DNA from: Microbacterium murale
GTDB lineage: Bacteria > Actinomycetota > Actinomycetes > Actinomycetales > Microbacteriaceae
Direction: 5' to 3'
Assembly: GCF_014635185.1 (NCBI RefSeq)
Contig: NZ_BMCM01000001.1
Span: 372,001-436,000, forward strand
Length of the DNA: 64,000 nt
Shown here: piece after piece, positions 52,263 to 61,345 of the stretch
Numbering within the stretch: position 1 is the first letter of the stretch
Layout: each line of letters begins with the position of its first letter
Position numbers and translations under genes: made by a program
Notes under the pieces: generated by a model
What the model was told of the DNA's origin: nothing
What the model saw: only the letters and a program-made list of their open reading frames with translations
The model's database searches: none

Positions 52263-52342
52263 CAGGACAACTTACGGAAGAGCGCCTGTGGGCGCGGTGC
52301 GAAACCCCTGCGAGCGGCTCACAGGTTCTGGTGCCTGCCGCC

Positions 52343-53608
52343 TCAGGCCATCGCGGCCGCGGCGACCTCGTCCTCGGTGGTGGCCACGAGCTGACCGCAC
52401 GCGCCGTCGATCTCCTTGCCGCGGGTGTCGCGGAGGGTCGTCGGCACGCCGGCGTCGTTGAGGCGCCGCACGAACTCGTTCGTGACCTCGCGGGTGGATG
52501 CCGTCCACACCGACTCCGGAGTCGGGTTGAGCGGGATCGGGTTCACGTGCACCCAGCCGCGGCCTCGAGCGTTGAGCTTCTCCGCCAGGAGGTCGGCGCG
52601 CCATCCGTGGTCGTTCATGTCCTTGATCAGTGCGTATTCGATCGAGACGCGGCGTCCGGTCTTCTCGTAGTACTCGCGCGCGGCATCCAGCGCCTCATCG
52701 ACCTTCCACTTCGAGTTCACCGGGATGAGCTCGTCGCGCAGGTGGTCGTCGGGTGCGTGCAGAGAGAGCGCGAAGGTGACGGGGATGCCTTCGTCGGCGA
52801 GCTTGCGGATGGCCGGCACCAGGCCGACTGTCGACACCGTGATGCCGCGAGCGCTCATGCCGAGGCCGTGCGGCTGCTCTGCGACCATCGTGCGGACGGC
52901 ATCCATCACGCGCTTGTAGTTGGCGAGCGGCTCGCCCATGCCCATGAACACGATGTTCGAGACGCGCTCCATGCTGTGGTCGTCGGACTTCTTGCCGCCG
53001 AGGCCGCCCTCGGCGATCAGGCGGTTCGCGCGGACGATCTGCTCGATGATCTCGGCGGACGACATGTTGCGGGTCAACCCCGCCTGGCCGGTGGCGCAGA
53101 ACGGACAGTTCATGCCGCATCCGGCCTGACTCGACACGCACAACGTGATGCGCCCCGGGTAGCGCATCAGCACCGACTCGACGAGAGCACCGTCGTGCAG
53201 TCGCCAGAGGAATTTGATCGTGTCGCCCTTGTCGGTCTCGAGCCGGCGCACCTCGGTGAGCAGAGGCGGCAGCATGCCGGCGACGAGCTCCTCGCGCTGA
53301 GCGGCAGGCAGGTCGGTCATCTCGGCCGGGTCGGACGTGTAGTGCGTGAAGTAGTGCGTCGACAGCTGCTTCGCGCGGAACCCGGGAAGGCCGAGCTCCT
53401 TGACCTTCTCGATGCGCTCTTCGACTGTGAGGTCGGCGAGGTGAACCGGCGGCTTGCCGCGCTTCGGGCTCGCGAACTGCAGCAGCGGGCGCCCCGACTC
53501 GTCCTTCTTCTGCGTCCAGCCCTCGGTGCGGGGGCGCACCTGCGGGGCGGCGGATGCCGTCTTCGTAGCGGCGGGACCCGTCGAGCGGATGCGGGAAGAC
53601 TCAGTCAT
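52343..53608 (-). CDS. rlmN: 23S rRNA (adenine2503-C2) methyltransferase, radical SAM
   Basis: A 421-residue RlmN/Cfr-family enzyme that methylates A2503 of 23S rRNA and A37 of some tRNAs. The radical-SAM [4Fe-4S] motif is [11 protein letters not shown] (~170-180). The second Cys used for methyl transfer is in the C-terminal [16 protein letters not shown] (~400). The segment [12 protein letters not shown] (~224) is also diagnostic. The N-terminal ~50 residues are a basic, variable extension. A TACCCT box (53616-53621, minus) lies 7 nt before the ATG, so the transcript is probably leaderless although GGAG is also present. Confidence 0.96.
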   Translation of the reverse strand: MTESSRIRSTGPAATKTASAAPQVRPRTEGWTQKKDESGRPLLQFASPKRGKPPVHLADLTVEERIEKVKELGLPGFRAKQLSTHYFTHYTSDPAEMTDLPAAQREELVAGMLPPLLTEVRRLETDKGDTIKFLWRLHDGALVESVLMRYPGRITLCVSSQAGCGMNCPFCATGQAGLTRNMSSAEIIEQIVRANRLIAEGGLGGKKSDDHSMERVSNIVFMGMGEPLANYKRVMDAVRTMVAEQPHGLGMSARGITVSTVGLVPAIRKLADEGIPVTFALSLHAPDDHLRDELIPVNSKWKVDEALDAAREYYEKTGRRVSIEYALIKDMNDHGWRADLLAEKLNARGRGWVHVNPIPLNPTPESVWTASTREVTNEFVRRLNDAGVPTTLRDTRGKEIDGACGQLVATTEDEVAAAAMA

Positions 53609-53714
53609 GTCTCCAAGGGTACGCGGTGGCGGGTGGGAAGCGGCTGGTCGCCGTCTTGTCACTACAACCTGCGCGATGCGCGAGAATGGAAGCGTCACCG
53701 ATCGAGGAGCTCCC

Positions 53715-54353
53715 ATGACCGACCGTCTCGCCCGTGCCCGTGCCACCGGCGTTCTCGCCGTACTGCGCGCCCCCTCCCCCGAGCAGGCGCTCGATGCGGC
53801 CGAAGCGATCATCCGCGGCGGCGTCGCCGGCATCGAGGTCACCTACTCCACGCCGGACGCTCCGGCCGTCATCCGCGAGCTCATCGCCCGTCACGGCGAC
53901 ACCGCGTATATCGGCGCCGGCACCGTGACGACGCTCGAGCAGGCGACGGCAGCTGCGGATGCGGGTGCCGAGTTCCTCGTGAGCCCCGGCACACTGCCCG
54001 ATCTCACCCGCGCGATGCTCGACACCGGACGCGTCGTGATGACGGGAGCGATGACCCCGACCGAGGTCATGGGCGCACTCGCACTCGGTGTCGACGTCGT
54101 GAAGATCTTCCCCGCGTCCCTCGGCGGTCCCTCCTACCTCGGAGCCCTGCGCGGACCGTTCCCCGATGCTCCGCTCATGCCCACCGGTGGCGTGAAGCCC
54201 GACAACCTCGCCGAGTGGTTCGCCGCGGGCGCGGTAGCCGTCGGAGCGGGCGGCGACCTCGCGAACTCCGCATCGATCAAGGCCGGCGACTGGGCCGACC
54301 TCACGACGCGCGCCGAAGCCTTCGCCGCGGCGTTCGCCGCCGTACGCGGCTGA
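53715..54353 (+). CDS. 2-dehydro-3-deoxy-phosphogluconate / 4-hydroxy-2-oxoglutarate aldolase
   Basis: A 212-residue class I aldolase of the KDPG/KHG family. The Schiff-base Lys is in [13 protein letters not shown] (~127), the catalytic Glu in [12 protein letters not shown] (~44), and the phosphate site in [10 protein letters not shown] (~157). It splits a 2-keto-3-deoxy-6-phospho sugar acid to pyruvate and an aldehyde. There is no dehydratase or sugar-acid kinase next to it, so the substrate pathway is unclear; the 3' neighbour is a TSUP transporter gene 2 bp away. GAGGAGC precedes the ATG at 53715. Confidence 0.9.
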   Translation: MTDRLARARATGVLAVLRAPSPEQALDAAEAIIRGGVAGIEVTYSTPDAPAVIRELIARHGDTAYIGAGTVTTLEQATAAADAGAEFLVSPGTLPDLTRAMLDTGRVVMTGAMTPTEVMGALALGVDVVKIFPASLGGPSYLGALRGPFPDAPLMPTGGVKPDNLAEWFAAGAVAVGAGGDLANSASIKAGDWADLTTRAEAFAAAFAAVRG

Positions 54354-54355
54354 GC

Positions 54356-55102
54356 GTGCCCGAACTTCTCCCCTGGGCGTGGGTCGTCCTGGGGCTCGCC
54401 GCGCTCACGATCGGCCTCGCGAAGACCGCGATCCCCGGTGGCGGCATCCTGCCCGTCGCGCTTTTCGCGGCCGTGCTTCCGGCGCGGACATCGACCGCCG
54501 CGCTGCTGCTCCTGCTGATCGTCGGCGACATGTTCGCACTGATCGCGTATCGGCGGCATGCGCATTGGCCGACGCTGCTGCGGCTGGCGCCGGCTGTGGT
54601 CGCGGGCCTGGTGGCGGGGTTCGCCTTCCTCGCGCTCGGAGACGACAGCATCGTGCGCCGCGCGATCGGTGTGATCCTGCTCGCCATGATCGCCGTGACG
54701 CTGTGGCGCCGCTGGCGCCAGCGCAAGACGGATGCCGCGGCCGCCGAGCACGGCATCGTGGTCGCGTCGACCTACGGCGCGCTGGCCGGCTTCACGACGA
54801 TGGTCGCGAACGCCGCGGGTCCGGTGATGTCGATGTACTTCCTCGCGATGCGCACACCGGTGCAGGTGTTCCTCGGCACCTCGGCGTGGTTCTTCGCGAT
54901 CGTGAACCTCGTGAAAGTGCCCTTCCTCGCGGGTATCGGCCTGTTCGACGGCCAGGTGCTGCTGATGGATGCTGTGCTGGTCCCGTTCGTCGTCGTCGGC
55001 GCGCTCGTCGGAGTGCGCGTGGCGCGGAGGATGAAGCAGCAGGTGTTCGACTGGATCGTGATCACCCTCACGATCGTCGGCGCCGTCTACCTGCTGCTCT
55101 GA
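54356..55102 (+). CDS. TSUP-family (TauE/SafE) anion transporter
   Basis: A 248-residue membrane protein with about eight transmembrane segments in two repeats. The conserved GLAKTAIPGGGILPVALFA (~19-37) and GFTTMVANAAGPVMSMYFLA (~147-166) mark the TauE/SafE family. Members export or import sulfite, sulfoacetate or other organic anions. GTG start at 54356, 2 bp after the KDPG-aldolase stop, so the two are co-transcribed. Transport of a related organic acid is possible (inferred). Confidence 0.87.
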   Translation: MPELLPWAWVVLGLAALTIGLAKTAIPGGGILPVALFAAVLPARTSTAALLLLLIVGDMFALIAYRRHAHWPTLLRLAPAVVAGLVAGFAFLALGDDSIVRRAIGVILLAMIAVTLWRRWRQRKTDAAAAEHGIVVASTYGALAGFTTMVANAAGPVMSMYFLAMRTPVQVFLGTSAWFFAIVNLVKVPFLAGIGLFDGQVLLMDAVLVPFVVVGALVGVRVARRMKQQVFDWIVITLTIVGAVYLLL

Positions 55103-55124
55103 AGTCCGTCCGCTGCTCGCAGCC

Positions 55125-55958
55125 TCAGCCGAGGAAGATGTCGGGGAACAGCCGGGCGTCGGGGGTACCGGGCACGGCGGCGTAGCCGGAGAAGTCGGTC
55201 ACACCGTCGGCCTCCAGCACGTCCTCCACGATCAGGCTCTGCCCGGTGTACTCGGCAGCGGTCTTCGTGAGAACGGCGTACGCGGCATCCGCATAGATCT
55301 GCGGTGTGCGGCTCGCAGCCATCACCTTGTCGCCGCCGAGCAGGTTCTGCACCGCCGCGGTCGCGATCGTCGTGCGCGGCCACAGCGTGTTCGCGGCGAT
55401 CCCGTCGGAGGCGAACTCCGCTGCGAGTCCGAGCGTGACCATCGTCATGCCGAACTTCGCCAGCGAGTAGCCGGTGTGTGCGCCGAGCCACTTCGGGGTG
55501 GGATTCAGCGGCGGCGAGAGCGACAGGATGTGCGGGTTCGAGGCCTCGCGCAGCTGCGGGATCGCCGCACGCGACAGCATGAACGTGCCGCGCACGTTGA
55601 CGTCCTGCATCAGGTCGTATTTCTTCGCACCGAGGTCGAGCGAACGCGACAGATCAATGACGCTGGCGTTGTTGAGCACGATGTCGATGCCGCCGAACTC
55701 GCCCTGCGTCTTCATGACGGCCTCGGTGATGTCATCGTCCTCGCGCACGTCGCCGACGATGGGCAGCGCGTTGCCGCCGGCCGCCCTGATCTGCTCGGCG
55801 GCCGTGTGGATCGTGCCCTCGAGCTTCGGATGCGGGGTGTCGGTCTTGGCGAGCATCGCGATGTTCGCGCCGTCCGCCGCCGCGCGCAGCGCGATCGCCA
55901 GTCCGATGCCGCGGCTGCCGCCCGACATCAGGATCGTCTTGCCTGCGAGGTTGCTCAT
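55125..55958 (-). CDS. SDR oxidoreductase (HSDL2-like)
   Basis: A 277-residue short-chain dehydrogenase: cofactor motif MSGGSRGIGLAIALRA (~12-27), NNAS (~91-94, where most SDRs have NNAG), and YSLAKFGMT (~160-168) with catalytic Tyr and Lys. The Ser/Pro segment SLSPPLNPTPKW (~145) is characteristic of the HSDL2-like branch of SDRs. ATG at 55958 follows GAAGGAGC. Substrate unknown; it may act on fatty acyl or steroid-like carbonyls together with the SDR at 56044. Confidence 0.85.
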   Translation of the reverse strand: MSNLAGKTILMSGGSRGIGLAIALRAAADGANIAMLAKTDTPHPKLEGTIHTAAEQIRAAGGNALPIVGDVREDDDITEAVMKTQGEFGGIDIVLNNASVIDLSRSLDLGAKKYDLMQDVNVRGTFMLSRAAIPQLREASNPHILSLSPPLNPTPKWLGAHTGYSLAKFGMTMVTLGLAAEFASDGIAANTLWPRTTIATAAVQNLLGGDKVMAASRTPQIYADAAYAVLTKTAAEYTGQSLIVEDVLEADGVTDFSGYAAVPGTPDARLFPDIFLG

Positions 55959-55980
55959 GCTGCTCCTTCTTCTGCGTTCG

Positions 55981-56031
55981 GGTCGCACTTTCCGTCGCTT
56001 TCCGACGCTGCGAGCGGCAGAAACTGCGACC
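55981..56031. repeat. imperfect inverted repeat between two SDR genes
   Basis: Arms GGTCGCACTTT (55981-55991) and AAACTGCGACC (56021-56031) pair over 11 bp with one mismatch, and a further AAAGTGCGGATC (56034-56045) can pair with the first arm instead. It lies 12 bp after the stop of the gene at 56044 (minus direction) and 22 bp before the start of the next gene, so it may act as an attenuator or a partial terminator. Confidence 0.5.
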
Positions 56032-56043
56032 TCAAAGTGCGGA

Positions 56044-56805
56044 TCACTTCGGCGCCATCCGGATCGCGCCGTCCAGGCGGATCGTCTCGCCGTTCAGATA
56101 GTCGTTCTCGATGATGCTCATGGCCAGTGCCGCGTACTCGGCGGGGCGCCCCAGCCGGGCGGGATACGGCACCTGCTGCCCGAGCGACAGCTGTGCGGCT
56201 TCGGGTAGGCCTGCGAGCATCGGCGTCTCCATGATGCCAGGAGCGATCGTGCAGACCCGGATGCCGTAGCGGGCGAGCTCGCGCGCGATCGGCAGCGTCA
56301 TGGCATGCACGCCGCCCTTCGACGCCGAGTACGCCGGCTGGCCGATCTGGCCGTCGAACGCGGCGACGGATGCCGTGTTGACGATGACGCCGCGATCGCC
56401 CGAGTCGGAGGGGTCGTTCTTCGCGATCACTGCGGATGCCTGCGAGGTGACGTTGAACGTGCCGACGAGGTTGATGCGGATCACCCGTTCGAAGTCCGCG
56501 AGGACCACGGGAATGCCATCGCGATCGAGCACCTTCGCCGGCGGGGCGATGCCGGCGCAGTTCACGACGATGCGCAGCGGCGCCACGTCGTTCGCGGCGG
56601 CGACGGCGGACGCGGCATCCTCGGGGCTCGTCACGTCACCGGGGGCGAACGCTCCGCCCAGCTCAGCGGCGAGCTCCGCGCCCTGAGATGAAGGAAGATC
56701 GAGCAGTGTGACGTGCGCGCCGGCGGCGGCGAGCGCGCGTGCGGCGGCGAGGCCGAGGCCTGAGGCGCCACCTGTGATCAATGCTCCGGATCCCTGGACC
56801 TGCAT
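56044..56805 (-). CDS. SDR oxidoreductase, 3-hydroxyacyl-CoA dehydrogenase type II-like
   Basis: A 253-residue short-chain dehydrogenase: ITGGASGLGLAAARALA (~10-26), NCAGIAPP (~84-91), Ser in VNTASVAAFDGQIGQPAYSASKGG with Tyr and Lys (~147-165), and a C-terminal LNGETIRLDGAIRM. It resembles HSD17B10-type 3-hydroxyacyl-CoA dehydrogenases (CAG instead of NAG, AFDGQIGQ). It probably oxidises a hydroxyacyl-CoA. AAGGAGAACAC precedes the ATG. Confidence 0.87.
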   Translation of the reverse strand: MQVQGSGALITGGASGLGLAAARALAAAGAHVTLLDLPSSQGAELAAELGGAFAPGDVTSPEDAASAVAAANDVAPLRIVVNCAGIAPPAKVLDRDGIPVVLADFERVIRINLVGTFNVTSQASAVIAKNDPSDSGDRGVIVNTASVAAFDGQIGQPAYSASKGGVHAMTLPIARELARYGIRVCTIAPGIMETPMLAGLPEAAQLSLGQQVPYPARLGRPAEYAALAMSIIENDYLNGETIRLDGAIRMAPK

Positions 56806-56901
56806 GTGTTCTCCTTCGAACGGCTGTGCAACTCAGTTCCAGCATACGCAGTTCTCAGTCCCACCCTGGCGTCATAGCGCGAACGGGTGTTGGGTGGAGG
56901 T

Positions 56902-57261
56902 ATGCAACTGCGTCGCAAGCGAGCCTACGACACCCCTGCGGCGGCGGATGGCTTCCGTGTGCTGGTGGATCGGCTGTGGCCGCGAGGTCTCGCGAAGGAT
57001 AAGGCCGAGATCGACCTGTGGGCCAAGGACACGGCACCCAGCCCCGATCTGCGCAAGGCCTGGCATGCGGCATCCGACGACGACTGGAACGACTTCGCCG
57101 ACCGCTACCGTACAGAACTCGCGAACGAGTCGGCCCCCGCGCTCGAGAACCTCGCCGCAGACCTGAAGCAGCACGGTGTCGTCACGCTCGTCTACGCCGC
57201 CCACGACGTGGAGCACAACCATGCCGTCGTGCTCGAACAGGCACTGAGTGAACTGCTGTGA
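56902..57261 (+). CDS. DUF488 family protein (YeaO-like)
   Basis: A 119-residue DUF488 protein of the YeaO type. It opens MQLRRKRAYDTPAAADGFRV, has the diagnostic RLWPRGLAKDKAEIDLWAKD (~27-46), and the Lys/Trp-rich KAWHAASDDDWNDFADRY. The biochemical role is unknown. GGAGG sits one base upstream of the T preceding the ATG at 56902, so spacing is short but acceptable. It overlaps the next gene by 4 bp, and the three genes here form one unit. Confidence 0.88.
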   Translation: MQLRRKRAYDTPAAADGFRVLVDRLWPRGLAKDKAEIDLWAKDTAPSPDLRKAWHAASDDDWNDFADRYRTELANESAPALENLAADLKQHGVVTLVYAAHDVEHNHAVVLEQALSELL

Positions 57262-57983
57262 GCATCCCCTCCACACACATCGAAGTACCCTCGCGCGTGC
57301 GCGAGCTGGCCTGTCGCGCGACGCTCGCGCCGGTGTGGCACAACAACATCGGCGGGCTCACGTTCCGCACCGACGACGAACGCTTCATCAAGTACGGTCC
57401 TCTCGACGCCGAGGCGAACATGCGCGATGAGGCTGAGCGGATGCGGTGGGCATCCCGATGGACAGCCGTGCCGGAGGTGATCGACCAGGGACAGGATGAG
57501 TCCCACGAATGGCTCGTCACGGTCGCCGTCCCCGGCGAGAGCGCTGTGGCACCGCGGTGGATCGCCGAGCCCGCAACGGCCGTGAGGGCCGTGGGCGAAG
57601 GTCTGAGGGCGCTGCACGACGCACTGCCGGTCGGCGAGTGTCCGTGGAGTTGGGGCGTGCCGGAGCGTGTCGCCAACGCCGAGGCCCGTGGCATCCACGT
57701 CCCCGACGCGATGCGCGACGCGCCCCCGATGGATACGCTCGTCGTCTGCCATGGCGACGCGTGCGTGCCGAACACCCTGCTGGATGCCGACGGTCGGTGG
57801 CTCGCGCACGTCGACCTCGCCGCACTCGGTACAGCCGATCGTTGGGCCGACATCGCCGTGGCATCCATGAGCACGACCTGGAACTACGGCCCTGGGTGGG
57901 ACGACGCGCTCATCGAGGCCTACGGCGTCGAGCCCGACCGTGAGCGGCTGGCCTACTACCGCGATCTGTGGAATGCGACGTGA
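57258..57983 (+). CDS. APH-family phosphotransferase
   Basis: A 241-residue protein-kinase-fold phosphotransferase like aminoglycoside 3'-phosphotransferases. The catalytic loop is VVCHGDACVPNTLLD (~161-175, HGD with Asn) and the metal-binding motif is HVDLAALGTADRWADIAVA (~183-201). The N-lobe Lys is in ERFIKYGPLDAEANM (~45). The native substrate is unknown and resistance cannot be claimed. GTG start overlaps the DUF488 stop (GTGA); its own stop overlaps the next start. Confidence 0.82.
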   Translation: MSIPSTHIEVPSRVRELACRATLAPVWHNNIGGLTFRTDDERFIKYGPLDAEANMRDEAERMRWASRWTAVPEVIDQGQDESHEWLVTVAVPGESAVAPRWIAEPATAVRAVGEGLRALHDALPVGECPWSWGVPERVANAEARGIHVPDAMRDAPPMDTLVVCHGDACVPNTLLDADGRWLAHVDLAALGTADRWADIAVASMSTTWNYGPGWDDALIEAYGVEPDRERLAYYRDLWNAT

Positions 57984-58390
57984 TGGCCCATCCGATCATG
58001 TTCCAGGACGACGACCCGCTGCTGGCGAGGGTCCGCACCATCGCGCTCGCCTTTCCCGAGGCTGAGGAGAAGATCAGTCACGGGCGCCCGGCGTTCTTCA
58101 CGCAGAAGGTGTTCTGCTACTTCGGCGGCTCCGTGCGCATCGATCAGGAGTGGGTCGCCCATGATGCGGCGATCATGGTGCGCCCCGACCCCGCCGACGA
58201 TCCGGCTCTGCGTCAGGATCCACGGTTCTGGGTTCCCGCCTACCTCGGCCCCTCTGGTTGGCTCGGCATCGACCTCGACGCTGAGAAGGAAGGCGCCGAC
58301 ACGGACTGGCAGGAGATCGCCGAGCTCATCGACGCCTCGTACCGCGTGACCGCGCCCCGGCGACTCGTGCGGGAGCTCGACGCGCGCTGA
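57983..58390 (+). CDS. MmcQ/YjbR-family protein
   Basis: A 135-residue protein of the MmcQ/YjbR family (CyaY-like DNA-binding fold). Conserved segments are LAFPEAEEKISHGRPAFFTQ (~21-40), VFCYFGG (~43) and GPSGWLGIDLD (~92). Function is not established. The ATG at 57983 shares one base with the upstream stop; a GTG 15 bp earlier would only add MECDV. Last gene of the DUF488-APH-MmcQ unit and convergent with ykoC. Confidence 0.85.
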   Translation: MAHPIMFQDDDPLLARVRTIALAFPEAEEKISHGRPAFFTQKVFCYFGGSVRIDQEWVAHDAAIMVRPDPADDPALRQDPRFWVPAYLGPSGWLGIDLDAEKEGADTDWQEIAELIDASYRVTAPRRLVRELDAR

Positions 58391-58455
58391 GACGCCGCTC
58401 CTGACGTGAAACACCATTGCAGGCGTGGTGTCTCACGCAGCGCGTGGTGTCTCAG
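58387..58455. repeat. nested inverted repeat between convergent MmcQ-like and ykoC genes
   Basis: Outer arms CTGAGACGCC (58387-58396) and GGTGTCTCAG (58446-58455) pair with one wobble and overlap both stop codons. Inner arms GTGAAACACCA (58406-58416) and TGGTGTCTCAC (58426-58436) pair over 11 bp with one mismatch around a 9-nt loop TTGCAGGCG. The loop sequence GCAGGCGTG also occurs in the loop of the 42981-43060 element. Confidence 0.7.
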
Positions 58456-59240
58456 CTCCAGACGAACCGGAACGTGCCCAGCAGCACGGCCGCCGCCAGA
58501 GCGAGCGCCATGATCACCGCGCCACCGAGCAGCGCGACGCCGTCGCGCGCGTGCAGGCGCGACGGGCGGGACCAGGTGCGCGGGATGTCGGACCCGAACC
58601 CGCGCGCCTCCATCGCCATCGCCAGCTTCGTACCGCGCCTGACCGCGAAGACGAGCAGCACGAAAGCCATCGAGAAGAACCGCCTGAGCGCTCCGCGATC
58701 TCCGACGCCGCGTGCACGGCGGGCGAGGCCCATCGTGCGCCAGTCGTCGAGGAACAGCCCCAGCATCCTGGTCCCGGCGAGCACGCCGAGCACGAACCGG
58801 CTGGGCAGCTTCGCGACCTGCGCGAGAGCATCGGCCAGCTCGGTCGGATCCGTGCGACCGAACAGCAGGATCGTCGGCAGCCCCAGCGCCAAGACTCGGA
58901 GGCTCACGGCAATCGCGAGACTGACCGAGTCCTCACTGATGGTCGCGAAGCCGAAACTCCAGTAGATGCGTCCGGCCGGTTCCGCATACAGCAGCATGCT
59001 GAGCCCGGCGACGGGCGCGAAGATCACAAGCGGAAGCAGACGCTTCAACACCGTGCCCCATCGCAGACCGGTGAGCGGCAGGCACAGCAGTTGCAGTCCG
59101 ATCGCGACGAGACCGCTCACGACGTCGATCGACGCGAACAGCGGCACGGACAGGAGCAGTGCGAGCACCACCTTCGTCACAGGATTCACACCGTCGAGCC
59201 ACGCGCGGCGCACCGTCTCGATTTCGATGCCTGTGCTCAC
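58452..59240 (-). CDS. ykoC: ECF transporter transmembrane component (YkoC/EcfT)
   Basis: A 262-residue EcfT-type membrane protein with about five to six helices. It carries the coupling motifs ARRARGVG (~174-181) and AMEARGFGS (~208-216), equivalents of the conserved ARG pairs that contact the ATPase. GTG start overlaps the ykoD stop (GTGA). Last gene of the thiamine-pathway importer operon ykoE-ykoD-ykoC. Confidence 0.9.
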   Translation of the reverse strand: MSTGIEIETVRRAWLDGVNPVTKVVLALLLSVPLFASIDVVSGLVAIGLQLLCLPLTGLRWGTVLKRLLPLVIFAPVAGLSMLLYAEPAGRIYWSFGFATISEDSVSLAIAVSLRVLALGLPTILLFGRTDPTELADALAQVAKLPSRFVLGVLAGTRMLGLFLDDWRTMGLARRARGVGDRGALRRFFSMAFVLLVFAVRRGTKLAMAMEARGFGSDIPRTWSRPSRLHARDGVALLGGAVIMALALAAAVLLGTFRFVWS

Positions 59241-60694
59241 GCGGCCGGCTCCAACACGATCCGATGCCCGCCGACGTGACGGATCACGCCCTCATCGTGC
59301 GTCACGGCGACGACCGAGGTGCCCGATGCGATCTCCTCCTGCAGCAGTGCGACCAGCTCGATCCAGCCACGCCGATCCTGTCCGAACGTGGGCTCGTCGA
59401 GCACGATCACCTCTGGGGATGCCGCGAGCACTGTCGCGACGGACAGTCGACGCTTCTGCCCGCCGGACAGGGTGAACGGGTTCGCGAGAGCGAGATCCGA
59501 CAGGTGCAGGCGCTCGAGTAGCGCGTCGACGACGGATGCGGTGCGCGCGGCATCCCAACCCAGTGCCTTCGGTCCGACGCTGAGTTCGTCATGCAGGGTC
59601 TGGGTGAGGAACTGGTGCTCCGGCTCCTGGAAGACCGTGCCGATGCGCGTGAGCAGCTCGCGCGACGTCCACCGGAACGGTCGATGTCCGCCGCGTCCCG
59701 CAAGAGGCGAGGCAGCGACGACCTCACCCTTGTGCTCCGGGATGAGACCGGCGAGTGTGAGCGCGAGCGTCGACTTGCCGACGCCGTTCGGGCCCGTGAT
59801 GACCGTCGCGCTCCCTCGCGGCACGCGGACGTCGAGCCCGGATTGCACGACGGTGCGCGAGGTGCGGGCGATCGCGAGGCCGGTCGCGGAGAGAACGGAC
59901 TCGGCCGCATCCGGAGCCGCGGGAAGCACCGACAGTTCGATGTCCTGGTCGGGCACCCACACCCCGGCATCCGCCAGCGCGTGCCCGTGCTCGGCGAACA
60001 CCTGCGCGGGCGAGCCGTCGGCGAGAAGACCACCGTCGGCGGCGAGGACGATGACGCGGGTCATCAGGCCCACCCAGACCGGAGTGCGGTGTTCGACGAC
60101 GATCAGCGTCGCACCCGTGGCATCGACGACCCGCTCGACGCTCGCGCGCACCTCAGCGACGCCTTCAGGGTCGAGGTTCGCTGTCGGCTCGTCGAGCAGC
60201 AGCAGCCCCGGCCGCATGGCCAGCACACCGGCGAGCACCAGACGCTGCTTCTGTCCGCCGGAGAGTGCTTCAGTAGGACGACGCAGCGGCACGTCCAAGC
60301 CCACGGCCTCGAGTGCCTCCGTCACGCGCGCGGGGATCTCGGATGCTGGAACGCCGAGGTTCTCGCATCCGAACGCGACGTCGTCGCCGACCTTCGACAG
60401 CACGATGCCGGCATCCGGCTCCTGCATGACGAGGCCCGCCTTCCCTCGTCGCGACTCGGGAGCGGCGCCGTCGATCAGAAGCGACCCGGTGCGCTCGCCC
60501 TCGTCAGCGTCGCCGAGCACCCCTGCGAGCCCGGCGAGCATGGTCGACTTGCCCGCACCGGATGCGCCGAGCAGCAGCACGCGCTCGCCCGGCTCGATCG
60601 TGAAGGAGACGTCGCTGACAGCGGGGCGCTTCCGTCCGGCATAACGCCAGCCCCAGCCCGCAGCCTGCACGCGGGCCGGGGTGGCATCGGTCAT
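59237..60694 (-). CDS. ykoD: ECF transporter ATPase with fused domains (YkoD)
   Basis: A 485-residue double ATPase. Domain 1: Walker A GASGAGKST (~40-48), LSGGQKQRL (~141), LLLLDEPTANLD (~161). Domain 2: GPNGVGKST (~300-308), LSGGQKRRLS (~405), VIVLDEPTFGQD (~425). The fusion of both EcfA subunits and its neighbours identify it as YkoD of the thiamine/HMP importer. Start ATG at 60694 lies 2 bp after ykoE's stop. Confidence 0.92.
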   Translation of the reverse strand: MTDATPARVQAAGWGWRYAGRKRPAVSDVSFTIEPGERVLLLGASGAGKSTMLAGLAGVLGDADEGERTGSLLIDGAAPESRRGKAGLVMQEPDAGIVLSKVGDDVAFGCENLGVPASEIPARVTEALEAVGLDVPLRRPTEALSGGQKQRLVLAGVLAMRPGLLLLDEPTANLDPEGVAEVRASVERVVDATGATLIVVEHRTPVWVGLMTRVIVLAADGGLLADGSPAQVFAEHGHALADAGVWVPDQDIELSVLPAAPDAAESVLSATGLAIARTSRTVVQSGLDVRVPRGSATVITGPNGVGKSTLALTLAGLIPEHKGEVVAASPLAGRGGHRPFRWTSRELLTRIGTVFQEPEHQFLTQTLHDELSVGPKALGWDAARTASVVDALLERLHLSDLALANPFTLSGGQKRRLSVATVLAASPEVIVLDEPTFGQDRRGWIELVALLQEEIASGTSVVAVTHDEGVIRHVGGHRIVLEPAA

Positions 60695-60696
60695 GC

Positions 60697-61338
60697 TCAG
60701 ACCTCGCGCGCGAGTTCTCTGCCCGCGGCGAAGCGGCTGAGCGCTCCGGTCTTCGCCAGTGCACGCACGAGCAACCAGCCGACGACGCCGGCGAGGATCG
60801 CGCCCGAGACGGCGACGCACACGAGGTAGATCGTGTTGAACTCGAGGGACTTGAGGATGTTCGGCGAACTGCCGTAGAACAGCTCGAACACCCATGCGGC
60901 GACGGCTGCGCCGACACCGGCGAGGGCTGCGACACCGATCCCGAACCGGCGATACAGGAACAGCGCGAAGATGAGCTCGGCGCCGAGACCCTGCACGAGG
61001 CCGGACAGGACCGTCGAGACGCCCCAGACGTTGCCGATGAGCATCGAGACGATCGCGGCGACCACCTCGACGACGAGGGCAGCGCCCGGCTTGCGGATCA
61101 CGAGGCCGCCGATGACACCACCGATCAGCCAGATTCCGACGGCGACACCGCCCAGCCCGGGGGTCACGGCATCCGCAGCCCCGAACCATGCGCCGCCAAC
61201 GACGTTCCAGCCCCAGAACAGCAGCCCGATCGCGACGCCGAGGACGGCGGCGACGACGATGTCGACGACGCGCCAGCGCCAGGGATTCGCGCCGGTGCCG
61301 GTGGATGTGGCGTGGGGCGTGCGTGTAGACGTGCTCAT
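60697..61338 (-). CDS. ykoE: ECF transporter substrate-binding component YkoE (thiamine/HMP)
   Basis: A 213-residue integral membrane S-component with about six helices (first ~24-45). YkoE features visible are GWNVVGGAWFGAADAVTPG (~42-60), a KPGAALVVEVVAAIVSMLIG-type segment (~80-100) and QGLGAELIFALFLYRRFG (~113-130). It captures thiamine or its pyrimidine part (HMP) for uptake. GGAGGAGTT precedes the ATG. The TPP riboswitch immediately upstream strongly supports the substrate class. Confidence 0.93.
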   Translation of the reverse strand: MSTSTRTPHATSTGTGANPWRWRVVDIVVAAVLGVAIGLLFWGWNVVGGAWFGAADAVTPGLGGVAVGIWLIGGVIGGLVIRKPGAALVVEVVAAIVSMLIGNVWGVSTVLSGLVQGLGAELIFALFLYRRFGIGVAALAGVGAAVAAWVFELFYGSSPNILKSLEFNTIYLVCVAVSGAILAGVVGWLLVRALAKTGALSRFAAGRELAREV

Positions 61339-61345
61339 TTGAACT

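Noticed and set aside
52331-55102. Open frame of 923 codons spanning rlmN to the TSUP gene
   Set aside because: Only the last 248 residues (from the GTG at 54356) show a real protein; the rest is antisense to rlmN and out of frame with the aldolase.
57258-57983. Antibiotic resistance (aminoglycoside phosphotransferase)
   Set aside because: The catalytic motifs show an APH-like fold, but the family is broad and nothing in the context indicates an aminoglycoside substrate.
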